NCBI RefSeq assembly: GCF_024649945.1
Contig: NZ_JANKMS010000014.1
Location: 81,123 to 145,122, forward strand
From: Flavobacterium panacis
Lineage (GTDB): Bacteria; Bacteroidota; Bacteroidia; Flavobacteriales; Flavobacteriaceae
Length of the DNA stretch: 64,000 bases
Reading direction: 5' to 3'
A program made the position numbers and the translations under genes. The notes beneath the pieces were generated by a model. That model made no database searches and had not been told where the DNA came from. It saw only the letters and a program-made list of their open reading frames with translations. Of the stretch, positions 32,423 through 41,438 are shown piece by piece (positions within the stretch are counted from its first letter, which is position 1; every line of letters begins with the position of its first letter).

Positions 32423-33553
32423 ATGAAAAAATATATAGTAGCGTTTGCTGGTGCGTTAGCATTGTTCTCGTGCGGCGACAAGAAAAACGAAGAAAAGAAA
32501 GATGCTGAAGTAAAAAGCATTAACATTATAAAATTGACAAGCGATCAAATTAAAAATGCTGGTTTACAAACTGGAAATCCAACGCTACAAAACATAAAAG
32601 GAGTTTTACAGCTTCAAGGAACAGTTACAGTGCCGCCAAAAAGTGTTGTCAGCATTAGTATTCCGTTAGGAGGATATGTAAAAACTACCAATTTAATTGC
32701 AGGTATGAATGTGCAAAAAGGCCAGATTTTGGCTGTTTTAGAAGACATGCAGTTTATTGAGTTGCAACAGGATTATCTAATGGCGAAAGAGAAGTTTGAA
32801 CTAGCTCAAAATGAACATAGAAGACAAAAAGAACTTAATTTGAACAAAGCATCAAGTGATAAAGTTTTGGAACAAATTACGACTGAAATGCGAACACAAC
32901 GCATTACAATGTCTTCTTTGGAACAGAAATTAAATTTGCTAGGAATTAATGCGAAAGCATTGAATGTTGAGAATATCAGCAAAACAATTCGTGTGATTTC
33001 GCCAATAAATGGTTTGGTTTCTAAAGTTAATATCAATATCGGGAAATATGTAAATCCAACTGATATGCTTTTTGAATTGATTGATAAAAAAGACATTGTA
33101 CTGACTCTTAATGCGTTTGAAAAAGATGTGGCTTCACTTTCAATTGGACAAACCGTTATGGCGCATACAAATGCTTCAGACGATAAGAAATATGCGTCTA
33201 AAATTGCTTTCATTAACCAAAGCTTAAATGGAGACAGAGCAGCAGAAATTATCTGTAAAGTAAATGCGTATAATCCAGCATTTTTACCAGGTCTTTTTGT
33301 AAATGCTGAAGTGGAAATCGAAAATCAAAAAGCAATGACAGTTCCAGATGATGCAGTTGTGCGCTGGCAAGGTAAATTTTATGTGTTTACAGATCTTGGA
33401 AATAATCAATTTCAGATGAATGAAGTGAAATCTGGAGTTAAAAATGAAGGTTTTACTCAAATTACTTCTGATGCAGTTTCAAGTTCTTCAAAGGTTGTAA
33501 TTAAAAATGCTTATACACTTTTAATGTCAGCAATGAATAATGATGAACAATAG
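32423..33553 (+). CDS. RND efflux periplasmic adaptor, CzcB/CusB-like
   Basis: A 376-residue lipoprotein adaptor (lipobox LFSC, Cys17) that links inner-membrane pump to outer-membrane channel. It has a barrel-sandwich lipoyl half (SIPLGGYVKTTNLIAGMNVQKGQILAVLE), a helical hairpin (residues 115-165), the second lipoyl half (VISPINGLVSKVNINIGKYV split around residue 195) and a beta-barrel domain. Directly after the pump-channel fusion, with a terminator behind it. Confidence 0.92.
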   Translation: MKKYIVAFAGALALFSCGDKKNEEKKDAEVKSINIIKLTSDQIKNAGLQTGNPTLQNIKGVLQLQGTVTVPPKSVVSISIPLGGYVKTTNLIAGMNVQKGQILAVLEDMQFIELQQDYLMAKEKFELAQNEHRRQKELNLNKASSDKVLEQITTEMRTQRITMSSLEQKLNLLGINAKALNVENISKTIRVISPINGLVSKVNINIGKYVNPTDMLFELIDKKDIVLTLNAFEKDVASLSIGQTVMAHTNASDDKKYASKIAFINQSLNGDRAAEIICKVNAYNPAFLPGLFVNAEVEIENQKAMTVPDDAVVRWQGKFYVFTDLGNNQFQMNEVKSGVKNEGFTQITSDAVSSSSKVVIKNAYTLLMSAMNNDEQ

Positions 33554-33590
33554 TAATTAATTTCAGATTACAAATTTAGAATTAATGACG

Positions 33591-33624
33591 AAAACCCAGT
33601 AAAGTAAATTTTACTGGGTTTTTT
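33591..33624 (+). terminator. Terminator of the first RND efflux operon
   Basis: Perfect 13-base stem AAAACCCAGTAAA / TTTACTGGGTTTT with a six-base loop and a T-run. Confidence 0.9.
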
Positions 33625-33660
33625 ATTTGAAAAAGGTTTCAATTTGAAAGGGGCTTTGAT

Positions 33661-33796
33661 TTTGAATTGCCTCCTGCTTTAGCTGGAGGTTTATAAAATG
33701 AGACTCATCAGGGCTTTAGCCAAAATCTCGATTTCGGCTAAAGCCTTTTTACTATTTAAATTTTGATCCTCCAGCTAAAGCAGGAGGCAATTCAAA
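33661..33796. repeat. Nested inverted repeat with 29-base perfect outer arms
   Basis: Outer arms at 33661-33689 and 33768-33796 are perfect reverse complements (CCTCCTGCTTTAGCTGGAGG core). Inside lie GGCTTTAGCC (33712-33721) and GGCTAAAGCC (33736-33745), extended by AAATC/GATTT toward the tip. The whole unit folds into one long cruciform or RNA hairpin. It has no reading frame. This fills most of the 352-base gap before the phosphoesterase gene; the remainder, 33797-33905, is plain AT-rich sequence. Confidence 0.85.
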
Positions 33797-33905
33797 AAAA
33801 CTAAAATAGTAAAGCTAACTCGGGCAATTTTACAATTAATTGCTGTTTAATTAATACTTTAGATGATTTGTTTTAAAATTTTGCAAATGTTATAAATATG
33901 TTTTT

Positions 33906-34544
33906 TCAATTGTTTTTATTGATCAAAATAACTTCATTTCCAGCAATCGCATAAACAAGATGATCCGATTCAGGTTTTAAAATAAATTTTCCTGTAAATT
34001 CTCCAAAAGCAGGCAATATCATTTGATTCGGTTTATGAAAAAAGCAACGCAGTTTTAAGCTTTGCATACCTAATCCGCGCAAGATTATTCCGGGATGAAT
34101 GTGTCCTGAAAAATTAAAAAAATCTTCTTTTTCTGTCGGATGATGTGTGAAGAAAAATCCGTCGATTTCTAAAACATCAACTACTAGAATTCCAATTTCG
34201 TAATAATGTTTCTGATCAATAATATCGTGATTTCCTGCAATTAAATAGGTTTCTTGATTGTGATTTGAAATCCATTCTTCAAACAAATCCCATTCAGAGT
34301 TCATTGAGCTGTGAAATAAATCTCCTAAAAAGATGATTTTTTCAGGTTGAAAATGTTCCAAAATATCGGTAATCTTTTTGAAATTTTCTGAAACTGCGTT
34401 TTGCGGAATTGCGATTCCATGTTTTCTGAAATGAGTTATTTTTCCTAAATGCACATCAGAAATAATTATCATTTTTTTTTCTTCCCAAAATAAAGCACCG
34501 CTTGAATGAAGTACGAAGTTTTGGTTTTGTATTTGAATTTTCAT
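33906..34544 (-). CDS. pdeM: Ligase-associated metallophosphoesterase PdeM
   Basis: A 212-residue calcineurin-like phosphoesterase with SDVHLGK (residues 29-35), GDLFHS, AGNHD and GHIHPG metal motifs. This family travels with the Lhr-type helicase, ATP-dependent ligase and MBL exonuclease in a DNA-damage cluster. It acts as a Mn-dependent phosphodiesterase in known homologues. Last gene of the operon, six bases after the helicase gene. Confidence 0.9.
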   Translation of the reverse strand: MKIQIQNQNFVLHSSGALFWEEKKMIIISDVHLGKITHFRKHGIAIPQNAVSENFKKITDILEHFQPEKIIFLGDLFHSSMNSEWDLFEEWISNHNQETYLIAGNHDIIDQKHYYEIGILVVDVLEIDGFFFTHHPTEKEDFFNFSGHIHPGIILRGLGMQSLKLRCFFHKPNQMILPAFGEFTGKFILKPESDHLVYAIAGNEVILINKNN

Positions 34545-34550
34545 AAAGTA

Positions 34551-37010
34551 TTATTTCATGTAAGAAGCCGTCATTTTCTGAATTCTTTCTGCTAAAGTTT
34601 CGCTCGAAAGCTTTTCTCGCAAGCGATCTGTGATAATTGGAAAACTGAAAGGCGTTGGTTTTAAACATTGTTTCAAAACGATGTTTTGACTAGCAATTCG
34701 TTCTAAAGCCAAAATCAAACGGCCTTCTTCTAACTGATGTTCAAATGTTTCTCGATACGCTTGATGCAATAATAAGTTATCGGGTTCAAAATCCCTAAAA
34801 ACCTCAAATAATAATTGTGAACCGCTTTGTAAATGTTTTGTTTTGACCATTTTTCCAGGAAATCCAGTAAAAACCAAACCAGCAATTACAGCAATATCTC
34901 TAAATTTTCTTCGAGCCATTTCAGTCGAATTTAAACTTTTCTGCAAGTCATGATGTACATATTCCGTTGAAAATAAATTATTATCTAAAACCGCTTCAAT
35001 ATCAATTTCCTGATCCGAAAGTAATTCAAATCCATAATCATTATAAGCTAATGAAAAAGTAATGGACTGTAGTAAACTAATTCTGAAAGCCAATAAACTT
35101 GCGAGAGCTTCATGTACAAAACGACCTTCAAAAGGATAAAAAATAGCATGAAATCCTTCTCGAGTTTTAAAAGTTTCTATTAAAAATTCATCTGAACTTG
35201 GTACAATTGATTCTTTTCGCTGTCTTTGAAATAAAGGTTGTAAAGCCTTTAATTCTGGTGAAAGATTATCAGTATTAGCACGATACAATTCCTGACGAAG
35301 CAATTCACTCATTTGTGATGATAAAGCCAGACGTCCGCCCATCCAGCTCGCAATTTTGGATTCTTTCTTCGGACTCGCTTTTTTGACCAAAACCTGCATG
35401 TTTCTGATTTTAAACAATTCCAGTTTTTTTCCTGCAAAAATAAAAGTATCACCAGGTTTTAACTTCGAAATAAACCATTCTTCAATCGTTCCAATATAAC
35501 CGCCGCTTAGAAATTTCACATTCATTACGGCATCGCCAACAATGGTTCCAATCTGCATTCTATGATGCATAGCAATCATTCGACTATTGATTTTATAACA
35601 GCCGTTTTCGTCAATTTCAACCTTTTTGAATTCATCATAAGCTTGAAGACTCTGACTTCCGTTGGTAATAAAATTGAGAATCCAATTCCAATTTTCTTTT
35701 GTCATCGTTTGATAACTAAAAGTGCCTTGAACTTCCTTAAAAATTTCATCAGGGAAAAAACCGTCAGAAACTGCTAAAGTATTGAGATATTGCACCAAAA
35801 CATCCCAGCTGTTTAAATACGGAACACGATCTTCAATAACGCTGTTTTCAACCGCTTTTTTTAAGGCAGAAGCTTCTATAAGTTCAATTGCATGTGTGGC
35901 TAGAAAATAAATGACACTTTCTTTTCCAGGTTGGTGACCGCTTCGCCCTGCACGTTGCATAAAACGAGCAACTCCTTTTGGGCCTCCAACCTGAATGATC
36001 GATTCAACAGGAGCAAAATCAACTCCCAAATCTAAACTTGAAGTACACACAACGACTTTTAGTTCTTCATTGCGAATAGCATTTTCAACCCAAAGTCTGG
36101 TTTCGCGATCAATACTTCCGTGATGCATTGCCATTTCTCCAGCAAATTCGGGATATTTTTCTAATAATCTTTGATACCAAATTTCGCAAGCCGAACGAAC
36201 ATTCGTAAAAATCAGAGTGGTTTTACTTGCTTTTACAATTTTTGCAGCTTCATCAATTAAATGTAATCCCATATGTCCGCGCCACGGATAAGTATCCATT
36301 TTCTCAGGAATAATAGAAACTACTTTTATTTTTTTATGAATTACAGCTTTAATTAAAACAGAATTATTGAAAGCTTCAGAATCGACACCCAATAAAACTT
36401 CTTGTGCTTGTTGTAAATTTCCAATTGTGGCAGAAATTCCCCAGATTCTTAAGTTTTTAGAAATTGTTTTCAATCTTGACAAACCTAATTCAACTTGAAC
36501 ACCACGTTTGGTTCCAAGTAATTCATGCCATTCATCAATTACAATCGAACTACAATTTTTAAAAGTATTGGCATATCCTTTCGAAGCCAAAAGCAACTGC
36601 AGACTTTCTGGAGTTGTAATTAATAAATCGGGCATTTTGCCTTTTTGTTTGGCTCTTTCTGCCGAGGAAGTATCTCCAGAACGAATTCCAACGGTCATTG
36701 GAATTTCTAAATCTGTTAAAACTCTTTCAGCGGCTTGTTTTATTTCTACTGATAATGAACGCAGTGGCGTAATCCAAATAGCTTTTAATCCTGGATTATG
36801 TTTGCTTTTATAATTCGGATTTTCTTTGATGTAATTCAGAATAATAGGAAGCCAAAGTGCATAGGTTTTTCCGCTTCCAGTTGGAGCATTTAAAAGACCA
36901 TTTTTTCCTTGCAGAAAAGCAGTCCAAGTTTGTGTCTGAAACGGAAAAGGTTTCCATCCCTGACTTTCAAACCAATTGCTGGCGATTGTAAATAACTGCT
37001 CTCTATTCAT
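34551..37010 (-). CDS. Ligase-associated Lhr-type DEXH helicase
   Basis: An 819-residue superfamily 2 helicase. Walker A APTGSGKTYA (about 38-47), DEWH box, SATIG, and motif VI QRAGRSGHQPG fall in two RecA domains, followed by the Lhr-specific winged-helix and C-terminal 'Lhr core' region. Known Lhr core enzymes move 3' to 5' on DNA and unwind RNA:DNA hybrids. It abuts the ligase gene with no gap. Confidence 0.93.
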   Translation of the reverse strand: MNREQLFTIASNWFESQGWKPFPFQTQTWTAFLQGKNGLLNAPTGSGKTYALWLPIILNYIKENPNYKSKHNPGLKAIWITPLRSLSVEIKQAAERVLTDLEIPMTVGIRSGDTSSAERAKQKGKMPDLLITTPESLQLLLASKGYANTFKNCSSIVIDEWHELLGTKRGVQVELGLSRLKTISKNLRIWGISATIGNLQQAQEVLLGVDSEAFNNSVLIKAVIHKKIKVVSIIPEKMDTYPWRGHMGLHLIDEAAKIVKASKTTLIFTNVRSACEIWYQRLLEKYPEFAGEMAMHHGSIDRETRLWVENAIRNEELKVVVCTSSLDLGVDFAPVESIIQVGGPKGVARFMQRAGRSGHQPGKESVIYFLATHAIELIEASALKKAVENSVIEDRVPYLNSWDVLVQYLNTLAVSDGFFPDEIFKEVQGTFSYQTMTKENWNWILNFITNGSQSLQAYDEFKKVEIDENGCYKINSRMIAMHHRMQIGTIVGDAVMNVKFLSGGYIGTIEEWFISKLKPGDTFIFAGKKLELFKIRNMQVLVKKASPKKESKIASWMGGRLALSSQMSELLRQELYRANTDNLSPELKALQPLFQRQRKESIVPSSDEFLIETFKTREGFHAIFYPFEGRFVHEALASLLAFRISLLQSITFSLAYNDYGFELLSDQEIDIEAVLDNNLFSTEYVHHDLQKSLNSTEMARRKFRDIAVIAGLVFTGFPGKMVKTKHLQSGSQLLFEVFRDFEPDNLLLHQAYRETFEHQLEEGRLILALERIASQNIVLKQCLKPTPFSFPIITDRLREKLSSETLAERIQKMTASYMK

Positions 37011-38612
37011 TTATAAAATCATATTTTTTAAATCTTCTATCGAATTGGCTTCTTCTATTTTTTTATCATGACGCCATCTTAAAATTCGTGGAAAACGGGT
37101 TGCAACGCCGCTTTTATGTCTTTTGGAAAGCGCAATTCCTTCAAAACCAATTTCAAAAACCAATTTTGGCGTTACACTTCTAACAGGTCCAAATCTTTCT
37201 AAAGTATTCTTTTTGATAAAATCGTCTACCATTCTAAATTCGGCATCGGTCAAACCGGAATACGCTTTCGCGAAAGTGACGAGTTCACGTTCCTTGTTTT
37301 CATTTTCCTGCCAAAGTGCAAAAGTATAATCGGTAAACAAATTCGATCTTCGTCCGTGACCTCGCATGGCGTAGGTGAGGACTGCATCTATAGTTAAAGG
37401 TTCGATTTTCCATTTCCACCAATCTCCTTTTTTTCTTCCAACGAGATAAGGAGAATCTTTTCGTTTTAACATCAAACCTTCGCTTTTCATTTCGCGAGAT
37501 TTCAATCGTTCCTTAGTAATATCTTCCCAAGTTGAAAAATTAAGCCTTTCAGAAAGCTGTAACGGAATATCTTTTCCAATTAAAGAAGTAAATAATTCTT
37601 CTAATAATGTACGACGTTCTTCATAAGGAAGATTCCTAATATCATTTCCCTGCCATTCCAATAAATCGTAAGCTTTTATAATGACAGGATTGTTTTTTAA
37701 AACAGAAGCCGATACATTTTTTCGTCCAATTCTAGTTTGCAAATCATTAAAAGTTCCGATTTGATTGTCTATAAAAGGAAGAATTTCGCCATCGATCACA
37801 GTTCCGTCCGGAATAATTCCGATGAAAGCATTAAATTCTGGATATTTATCGGTTACTAATTCTTCACCACGACTCCAAATGTAAATTTCGTTTTCACGAA
37901 TAATAGTTTGAGAACGAATTCCATCCCATTTGTGTTCGGCACTCCAATCTTCGGGATTTCCTAAACTTTCAATTTCTCCTTCAATAGGATAAGCCAAATA
38001 AAACGGATAAGGTTTTGAAAGATAATCACTGCTTCTTTCATCCAAAATCAATTCTTGAAACGTAATCGTATTCGGATTCCAATCGCCCATTAATTTATAG
38101 GCTAATGCGTCTTCGTCAATATTTTCCGCTTTAGAAAGTGCTCGGGTCATCAACTTCTGACTCAAACCAATTCTAAAACTTCCTGTAATTAATTTCGTGA
38201 AAACGAATCGTTCATAATAATTCAGATTCAGCCAATTGCTTTGTAGATATTCTTTCTTTTCAAAATCATCTTTCTTTTTTAAAGCGATGATTTCTTGGAG
38301 AAATTCGGTTAAACTTTTATCAGAATGTTCTTTTGTAGTCGGAATAACAAGCGCAATAGTTTCAGCCAAATCGCCCACAATATGATAACTTTCTTCAAAC
38401 AACCAAAGCGGAATATTGGCTAATTCATTAGCCCATAAACGCAATAAAGTAGTATTTACAGGTCGGGGAGGGCGACGGTGCGAAAGTATGGCAATAGTCC
38501 AAACTTTGTCTTCATCACTTGCTTTCAGAAAATAATTAGTCAGTGCATCAACTTTTACCGATGTTTTATTAGAACTATCTAAGGTTTTTATAAGCTCGGC
38601 AAAGTTTTTCAT
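37011..38612 (-). CDS. ATP-dependent DNA ligase of the Lhr-associated cluster
   Basis: A 533-residue ligase with an N-terminal helical DNA-binding domain (1-200), nucleotidyltransferase domain with the adenylation site EHKWDGIR (Lys228), and a C-terminal OB fold (from about 420, KWKIEPLTIDAVL bridging). Bacteria use NAD-dependent LigA for replication, so this enzyme is for repair. Second gene of the four-gene operon. Confidence 0.93.
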   Translation of the reverse strand: MKNFAELIKTLDSSNKTSVKVDALTNYFLKASDEDKVWTIAILSHRRPPRPVNTTLLRLWANELANIPLWLFEESYHIVGDLAETIALVIPTTKEHSDKSLTEFLQEIIALKKKDDFEKKEYLQSNWLNLNYYERFVFTKLITGSFRIGLSQKLMTRALSKAENIDEDALAYKLMGDWNPNTITFQELILDERSSDYLSKPYPFYLAYPIEGEIESLGNPEDWSAEHKWDGIRSQTIIRENEIYIWSRGEELVTDKYPEFNAFIGIIPDGTVIDGEILPFIDNQIGTFNDLQTRIGRKNVSASVLKNNPVIIKAYDLLEWQGNDIRNLPYEERRTLLEELFTSLIGKDIPLQLSERLNFSTWEDITKERLKSREMKSEGLMLKRKDSPYLVGRKKGDWWKWKIEPLTIDAVLTYAMRGHGRRSNLFTDYTFALWQENENKERELVTFAKAYSGLTDAEFRMVDDFIKKNTLERFGPVRSVTPKLVFEIGFEGIALSKRHKSGVATRFPRILRWRHDKKIEEANSIEDLKNMIL

Positions 38613-38664
38613 CTTTTTAGTATTGGGTGATCATTTTGGAATTTGGAATTTGTTTTTTTGGAAT

Positions 38665-39669
38665 TTAACTTTCGTCTGATTCATTTGTTTCTCCTTCGTA
38701 TTGCGTATGTGCTGTTCGGGCATCATAACCTAATTCTCGGAGGTATTTTGAAAATATATCAGAATAGCCGTGTGTACAGATTATTTTTTCGGCACCAGTT
38801 GCTTTTATGCTTTCCAGTAATCCATTCCAATCGCAGTGATCGCTGATTACAAATCCGCGGTCAACGGCGCGTCTTCGTCTGGCGCCTCGAAAAGCCATCC
38901 ATCCGCTTGCCGTTCCGGTTACAAAAGGAGTCATTTTTCTGATCCAAGTACTTCCGTGTGCGCTTGGTGGAGCTAGCACAATATTTCCTAGTAAATCTTC
39001 TTTTTTTGTTTCTTGAGTTACCCTAATCGTTGCTGGCAAGTCAATAAACGGACGAACAACATTCGTCATATTTTCGATTGCGCCATGTGTGTAAATAGTT
39101 CCAATATTTGGATCAAGATATTTTAATAAGCGTTGTGCTTTTCCTAAAGAATATCCAATGAGGATTGATGTTTTACCTTCAGCTCGATTTTCGACCCACC
39201 AGTTATTAATTTCTGTCATCACATCTTTTTGTGATTCCCAATTAAAAGCGGGAAGTCCAAAAGTGCATTCTGTTATGAAAGAATGGCATTTTATAACTTC
39301 ATAAGGAACTGAAATTCCATCATCTTCTGTTTTATAATCGCCTGTAAAAACCCAGATTTCACCTTTGTATTCTACCCGAATTTGCGCAGAACCAATAATA
39401 TGTCCAGCAGGATGAAGAGAAAATTTTACACCGTTTACGGTAAAAGTTTCGTTCCAGTCTTTTCCTGTAACATTAATTTCGCCCAATCGATGTTTGATAA
39501 TGGGAACATTAGTATGATGTGTAATATAATTTTGATGTCCCCATCTGGAGTGATCAGAATGTCCATGCGTGATAATGGCGTTTTTTACAGGACGCCACGG
39601 ATCGAGGTAAACGTCTGCTCGCTGGCAATAAATACCTTTGTCATTAAATTGCAATAAGGGTACATTCAT
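38665..39669 (-). CDS. Ligase-associated MBL-fold DNA exonuclease
   Basis: A 334-residue SNM1/Pso2-like metallo-beta-lactamase. The metal motif THGHSDH is at residues 34-40; HPAGHIIGSAQ and FTGDYKTEDDG follow. It is the first gene of the cluster. Family members are exonucleases that trim damaged or crosslinked DNA ends. The small 52-base gap to the ligase gene has no terminator. Confidence 0.92.
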   Translation of the reverse strand: MNVPLLQFNDKGIYCQRADVYLDPWRPVKNAIITHGHSDHSRWGHQNYITHHTNVPIIKHRLGEINVTGKDWNETFTVNGVKFSLHPAGHIIGSAQIRVEYKGEIWVFTGDYKTEDDGISVPYEVIKCHSFITECTFGLPAFNWESQKDVMTEINNWWVENRAEGKTSILIGYSLGKAQRLLKYLDPNIGTIYTHGAIENMTNVVRPFIDLPATIRVTQETKKEDLLGNIVLAPPSAHGSTWIRKMTPFVTGTASGWMAFRGARRRRAVDRGFVISDHCDWNGLLESIKATGAEKIICTHGYSDIFSKYLRELGYDARTAHTQYEGETNESDES

Positions 39670-39729
39670 TTTTTATAATTAGGGGAATTAGATAATTAGA
39701 TAATGTGACAATTAGAAAAATATAATTTT

Positions 39730-40044
39730 TTAATGATCAAAATTTCTGTAAGGAGGGCAATCGTATTTGTTGTCTTCATGATCTAAATTATAACTGTCAT
39801 AAGGATTTGAGTCGTCATAAGTTGAAAAAGGAGTATTATCTTCAGCAAGGTTTAAACCACTTTCTATGATTTCGTAATCATCATCAGAATCACAATGATT
39901 TCTATAATTAGTATCTGGATCTTGTCCAGATGTAAATTCTTGATCCATTGCTTCATTTTCATGTGCTGTATCAATATGATCTGGTCTTCTGCATTTAAAA
40001 TCATTTAATTCTGCAGTGTGTCGATTTTCGGCGTTCGTTTTCAT
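39730..40044 (-). CDS. Small acidic hydrophilic protein
   Basis: A 104-residue protein, very rich in Asp, Asn, Tyr and Glu (SDDDYEIIE, STYDDSNPYDSYN), without membrane segments or signal peptide. It may be intrinsically disordered. No family recognised and no clear link to the repair cluster downstream of it, although it lies upstream on the same strand. Confidence 0.5.
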   Translation of the reverse strand: MKTNAENRHTAELNDFKCRRPDHIDTAHENEAMDQEFTSGQDPDTNYRNHCDSDDDYEIIESGLNLAEDNTPFSTYDDSNPYDSYNLDHEDNKYDCPPYRNFDH

Positions 40045-40218
40045 AGCTGCTTTTTTAGATTAATAATTTTTCAACTTTTAGAGCTATACAAATTTGGAAA
40101 TTAGATCTTTAAAAAGATTATAGGATTTGATTTTAATCTTACAGGATTTGATTATCTGCTAGTATTTATTGTGTAAAATTCCAGTTTAATTCTATAAATT
40201 AATGTAATTGCTATTTTA

Positions 40219-40226
40219 CAACTTTG
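40219..40226 (+). promoter_or_regulatory. -7 element of the small basic gene
   Basis: CAACTTTG, seven of eight matches to TAnnTTTG, 29 bases before the ATG at 40256. Confidence 0.4.
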
Positions 40227-40255
40227 TATATCAATAATTTAAAAAATTATATATT

Positions 40256-40387
40256 ATGGAAACTTCAAGAAAAGATTCGAAATCTGGAATGAAAGATTCT
40301 GGAAAAACTCAAAAATCAACTTCTGGTTCTAGAGGAAAAAGCACTACAACAAAATCAACAGATTCTAAAGGTAGAGCAGGGCATTAA
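40256..40387 (+). CDS. 43-residue basic Ser/Thr/Lys-rich protein
   Basis: ATG at 40256, stop TAA at 40385-40387. The peptide starts METSRKDSKSG and ends SKGRAGH; it is almost wholly Lys, Ser, Thr, Gly and Arg, with no hydrophobic core, so it would be disordered and might bind nucleic acid. A -7 match lies upstream and a perfect terminator 30 bases downstream, which argues for a real gene. Function unknown. Confidence 0.55.
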   Translation: METSRKDSKSGMKDSGKTQKSTSGSRGKSTTTKSTDSKGRAGH

Positions 40388-40416
40388 TTTTTTAGTTTAT
40401 GAAAAGAACTAAATAT

Positions 40417-40452
40417 AAAAGCGTGCTGTCTAAATGTAGACAGCACGCTTTT
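40417..40452. terminator. Strong bidirectional terminator
   Basis: Perfect 16-base stem (AAAAGCGTGCTGTCTA and its complement) with a four-base loop between convergent genes; T-runs follow on both strands. Confidence 0.92.
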
Positions 40453-40474
40453 ACTTTTTTTAATGTTTTTTAAA

Positions 40475-41104
40475 TTATTTCAGAACTTCCTGAATTGTTT
40501 TTACAAAGGTTTCTATTGGCTGAGCACCAGAAACAGCATATTTACGATCAAATACAAAGAAAGGAACTCCTTGAACGCCAATTTCGCCTGCTTCTTTAAT
40601 ATCTGCTTGTACTTCTTTTAAAAATAAAGAATCACTTTCTAGAACTTCTCTAATTTCATTTTCTTCTAAACCAGCTTGGATTGCAAGTTTTATTAAAGTA
40701 AGTCCGTTGTTCAAATCTTCTCCATCTGTAAAATAAGCTTTAAAGAAAATTTCTTCCATTCGATCGCCCATATTTTTGGTTTTAGCCAATTGAATGATTC
40801 GATGCGCATTTAAAGAATTTGAGATTACTGCCTTGTCAAAATTATAATCTAAACCAACGCTTTTAGCACGTTCTGCAACACCTTTGTGCATTTCTTTAGA
40901 CTGTTCAATTGACATGCCTTTTCTTTCTGCTAAGAACGTATATACGTCCATTTCAGGTTGAGAAGTAATACTTGGATCCAGCTGAAAGCTTTTCCATTCT
41001 ATTTCAAATTCATCATTAGGAAACACCGCAAGAGCAGTTTCCAATTGTCTTTTTCCGATATAACAAAATGGACACATGATGTCCGACCAAATTTCTATTT
41101 TCAT
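40475..41104 (-). CDS. DsbA-family oxidoreductase, FrnE-like
   Basis: A 209-residue thioredoxin-fold protein with the active site C11-P-F-C14 and the cis-proline segment GVQGVPFFVF near residue 175. No signal peptide, so it is cytoplasmic like FrnE, a stress-linked disulfide isomerase, and related to 2-hydroxychromene-2-carboxylate isomerases. A single gene. Confidence 0.9.
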   Translation of the reverse strand: MKIEIWSDIMCPFCYIGKRQLETALAVFPNDEFEIEWKSFQLDPSITSQPEMDVYTFLAERKGMSIEQSKEMHKGVAERAKSVGLDYNFDKAVISNSLNAHRIIQLAKTKNMGDRMEEIFFKAYFTDGEDLNNGLTLIKLAIQAGLEENEIREVLESDSLFLKEVQADIKEAGEIGVQGVPFFVFDRKYAVSGAQPIETFVKTIQEVLK

Positions 41105-41129
41105 ATTGTAAAGATAGGGGAAAATAGTT

Positions 41130-41285
41130 GTTTTTTGTTTCAGGTTTCAAGTTTCAAGTTGATATGCTTTGTGTTTATTTAACCGCAAAGCACGCAAGGT
41201 TTTTACTTTTGATTATTTAGTAAAAGCGCAAAGTTCGCAAAGCTTTGAGAAAAAAACTTTGCGAACTTTGCGTCTTTGTGGTTAA
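41130..41285. repeat. Second 'gcaaagttc' hairpin repeat
   Basis: Perfect 16-base arms at 41227-41242 and 41257-41272 (CGCAAAGTTCGCAAAG and complement), inside an outer, degenerate pair AACCGCAAAG / CTTTGTGGTTAAA (41181-41285). It belongs to the same family as the repeat at 17761-17895. Just before it, 41141-41160 holds a 'caggtttcaagtttcaagtt' tract that also occurs near 45072. Confidence 0.75.
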
Positions 41286-41301
41286 AATAAACCAAAATAA
41301 A

Positions 41302-41332
41302 AAACCGCAACTCTTTATAGGAATTGCGGTTT
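41302..41332 (-). terminator. Terminator of dnaN
   Basis: Nine-base stem AAACCGCAA / TTGCGGTTT; on the minus strand the T-run TTTTTTATTTT follows. It lies about 107 bases beyond the dnaN stop. Confidence 0.75.
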
Positions 41333-41438
41333 CTAGGTATAAAAAATGGTTGGTTAATAGCGATATCTTTTTTTTTACAATGATATATCTTTTATTTAAA
41401 ACTAAAAAATATCCCTGTAACAGAAAGAAACTTTAATG

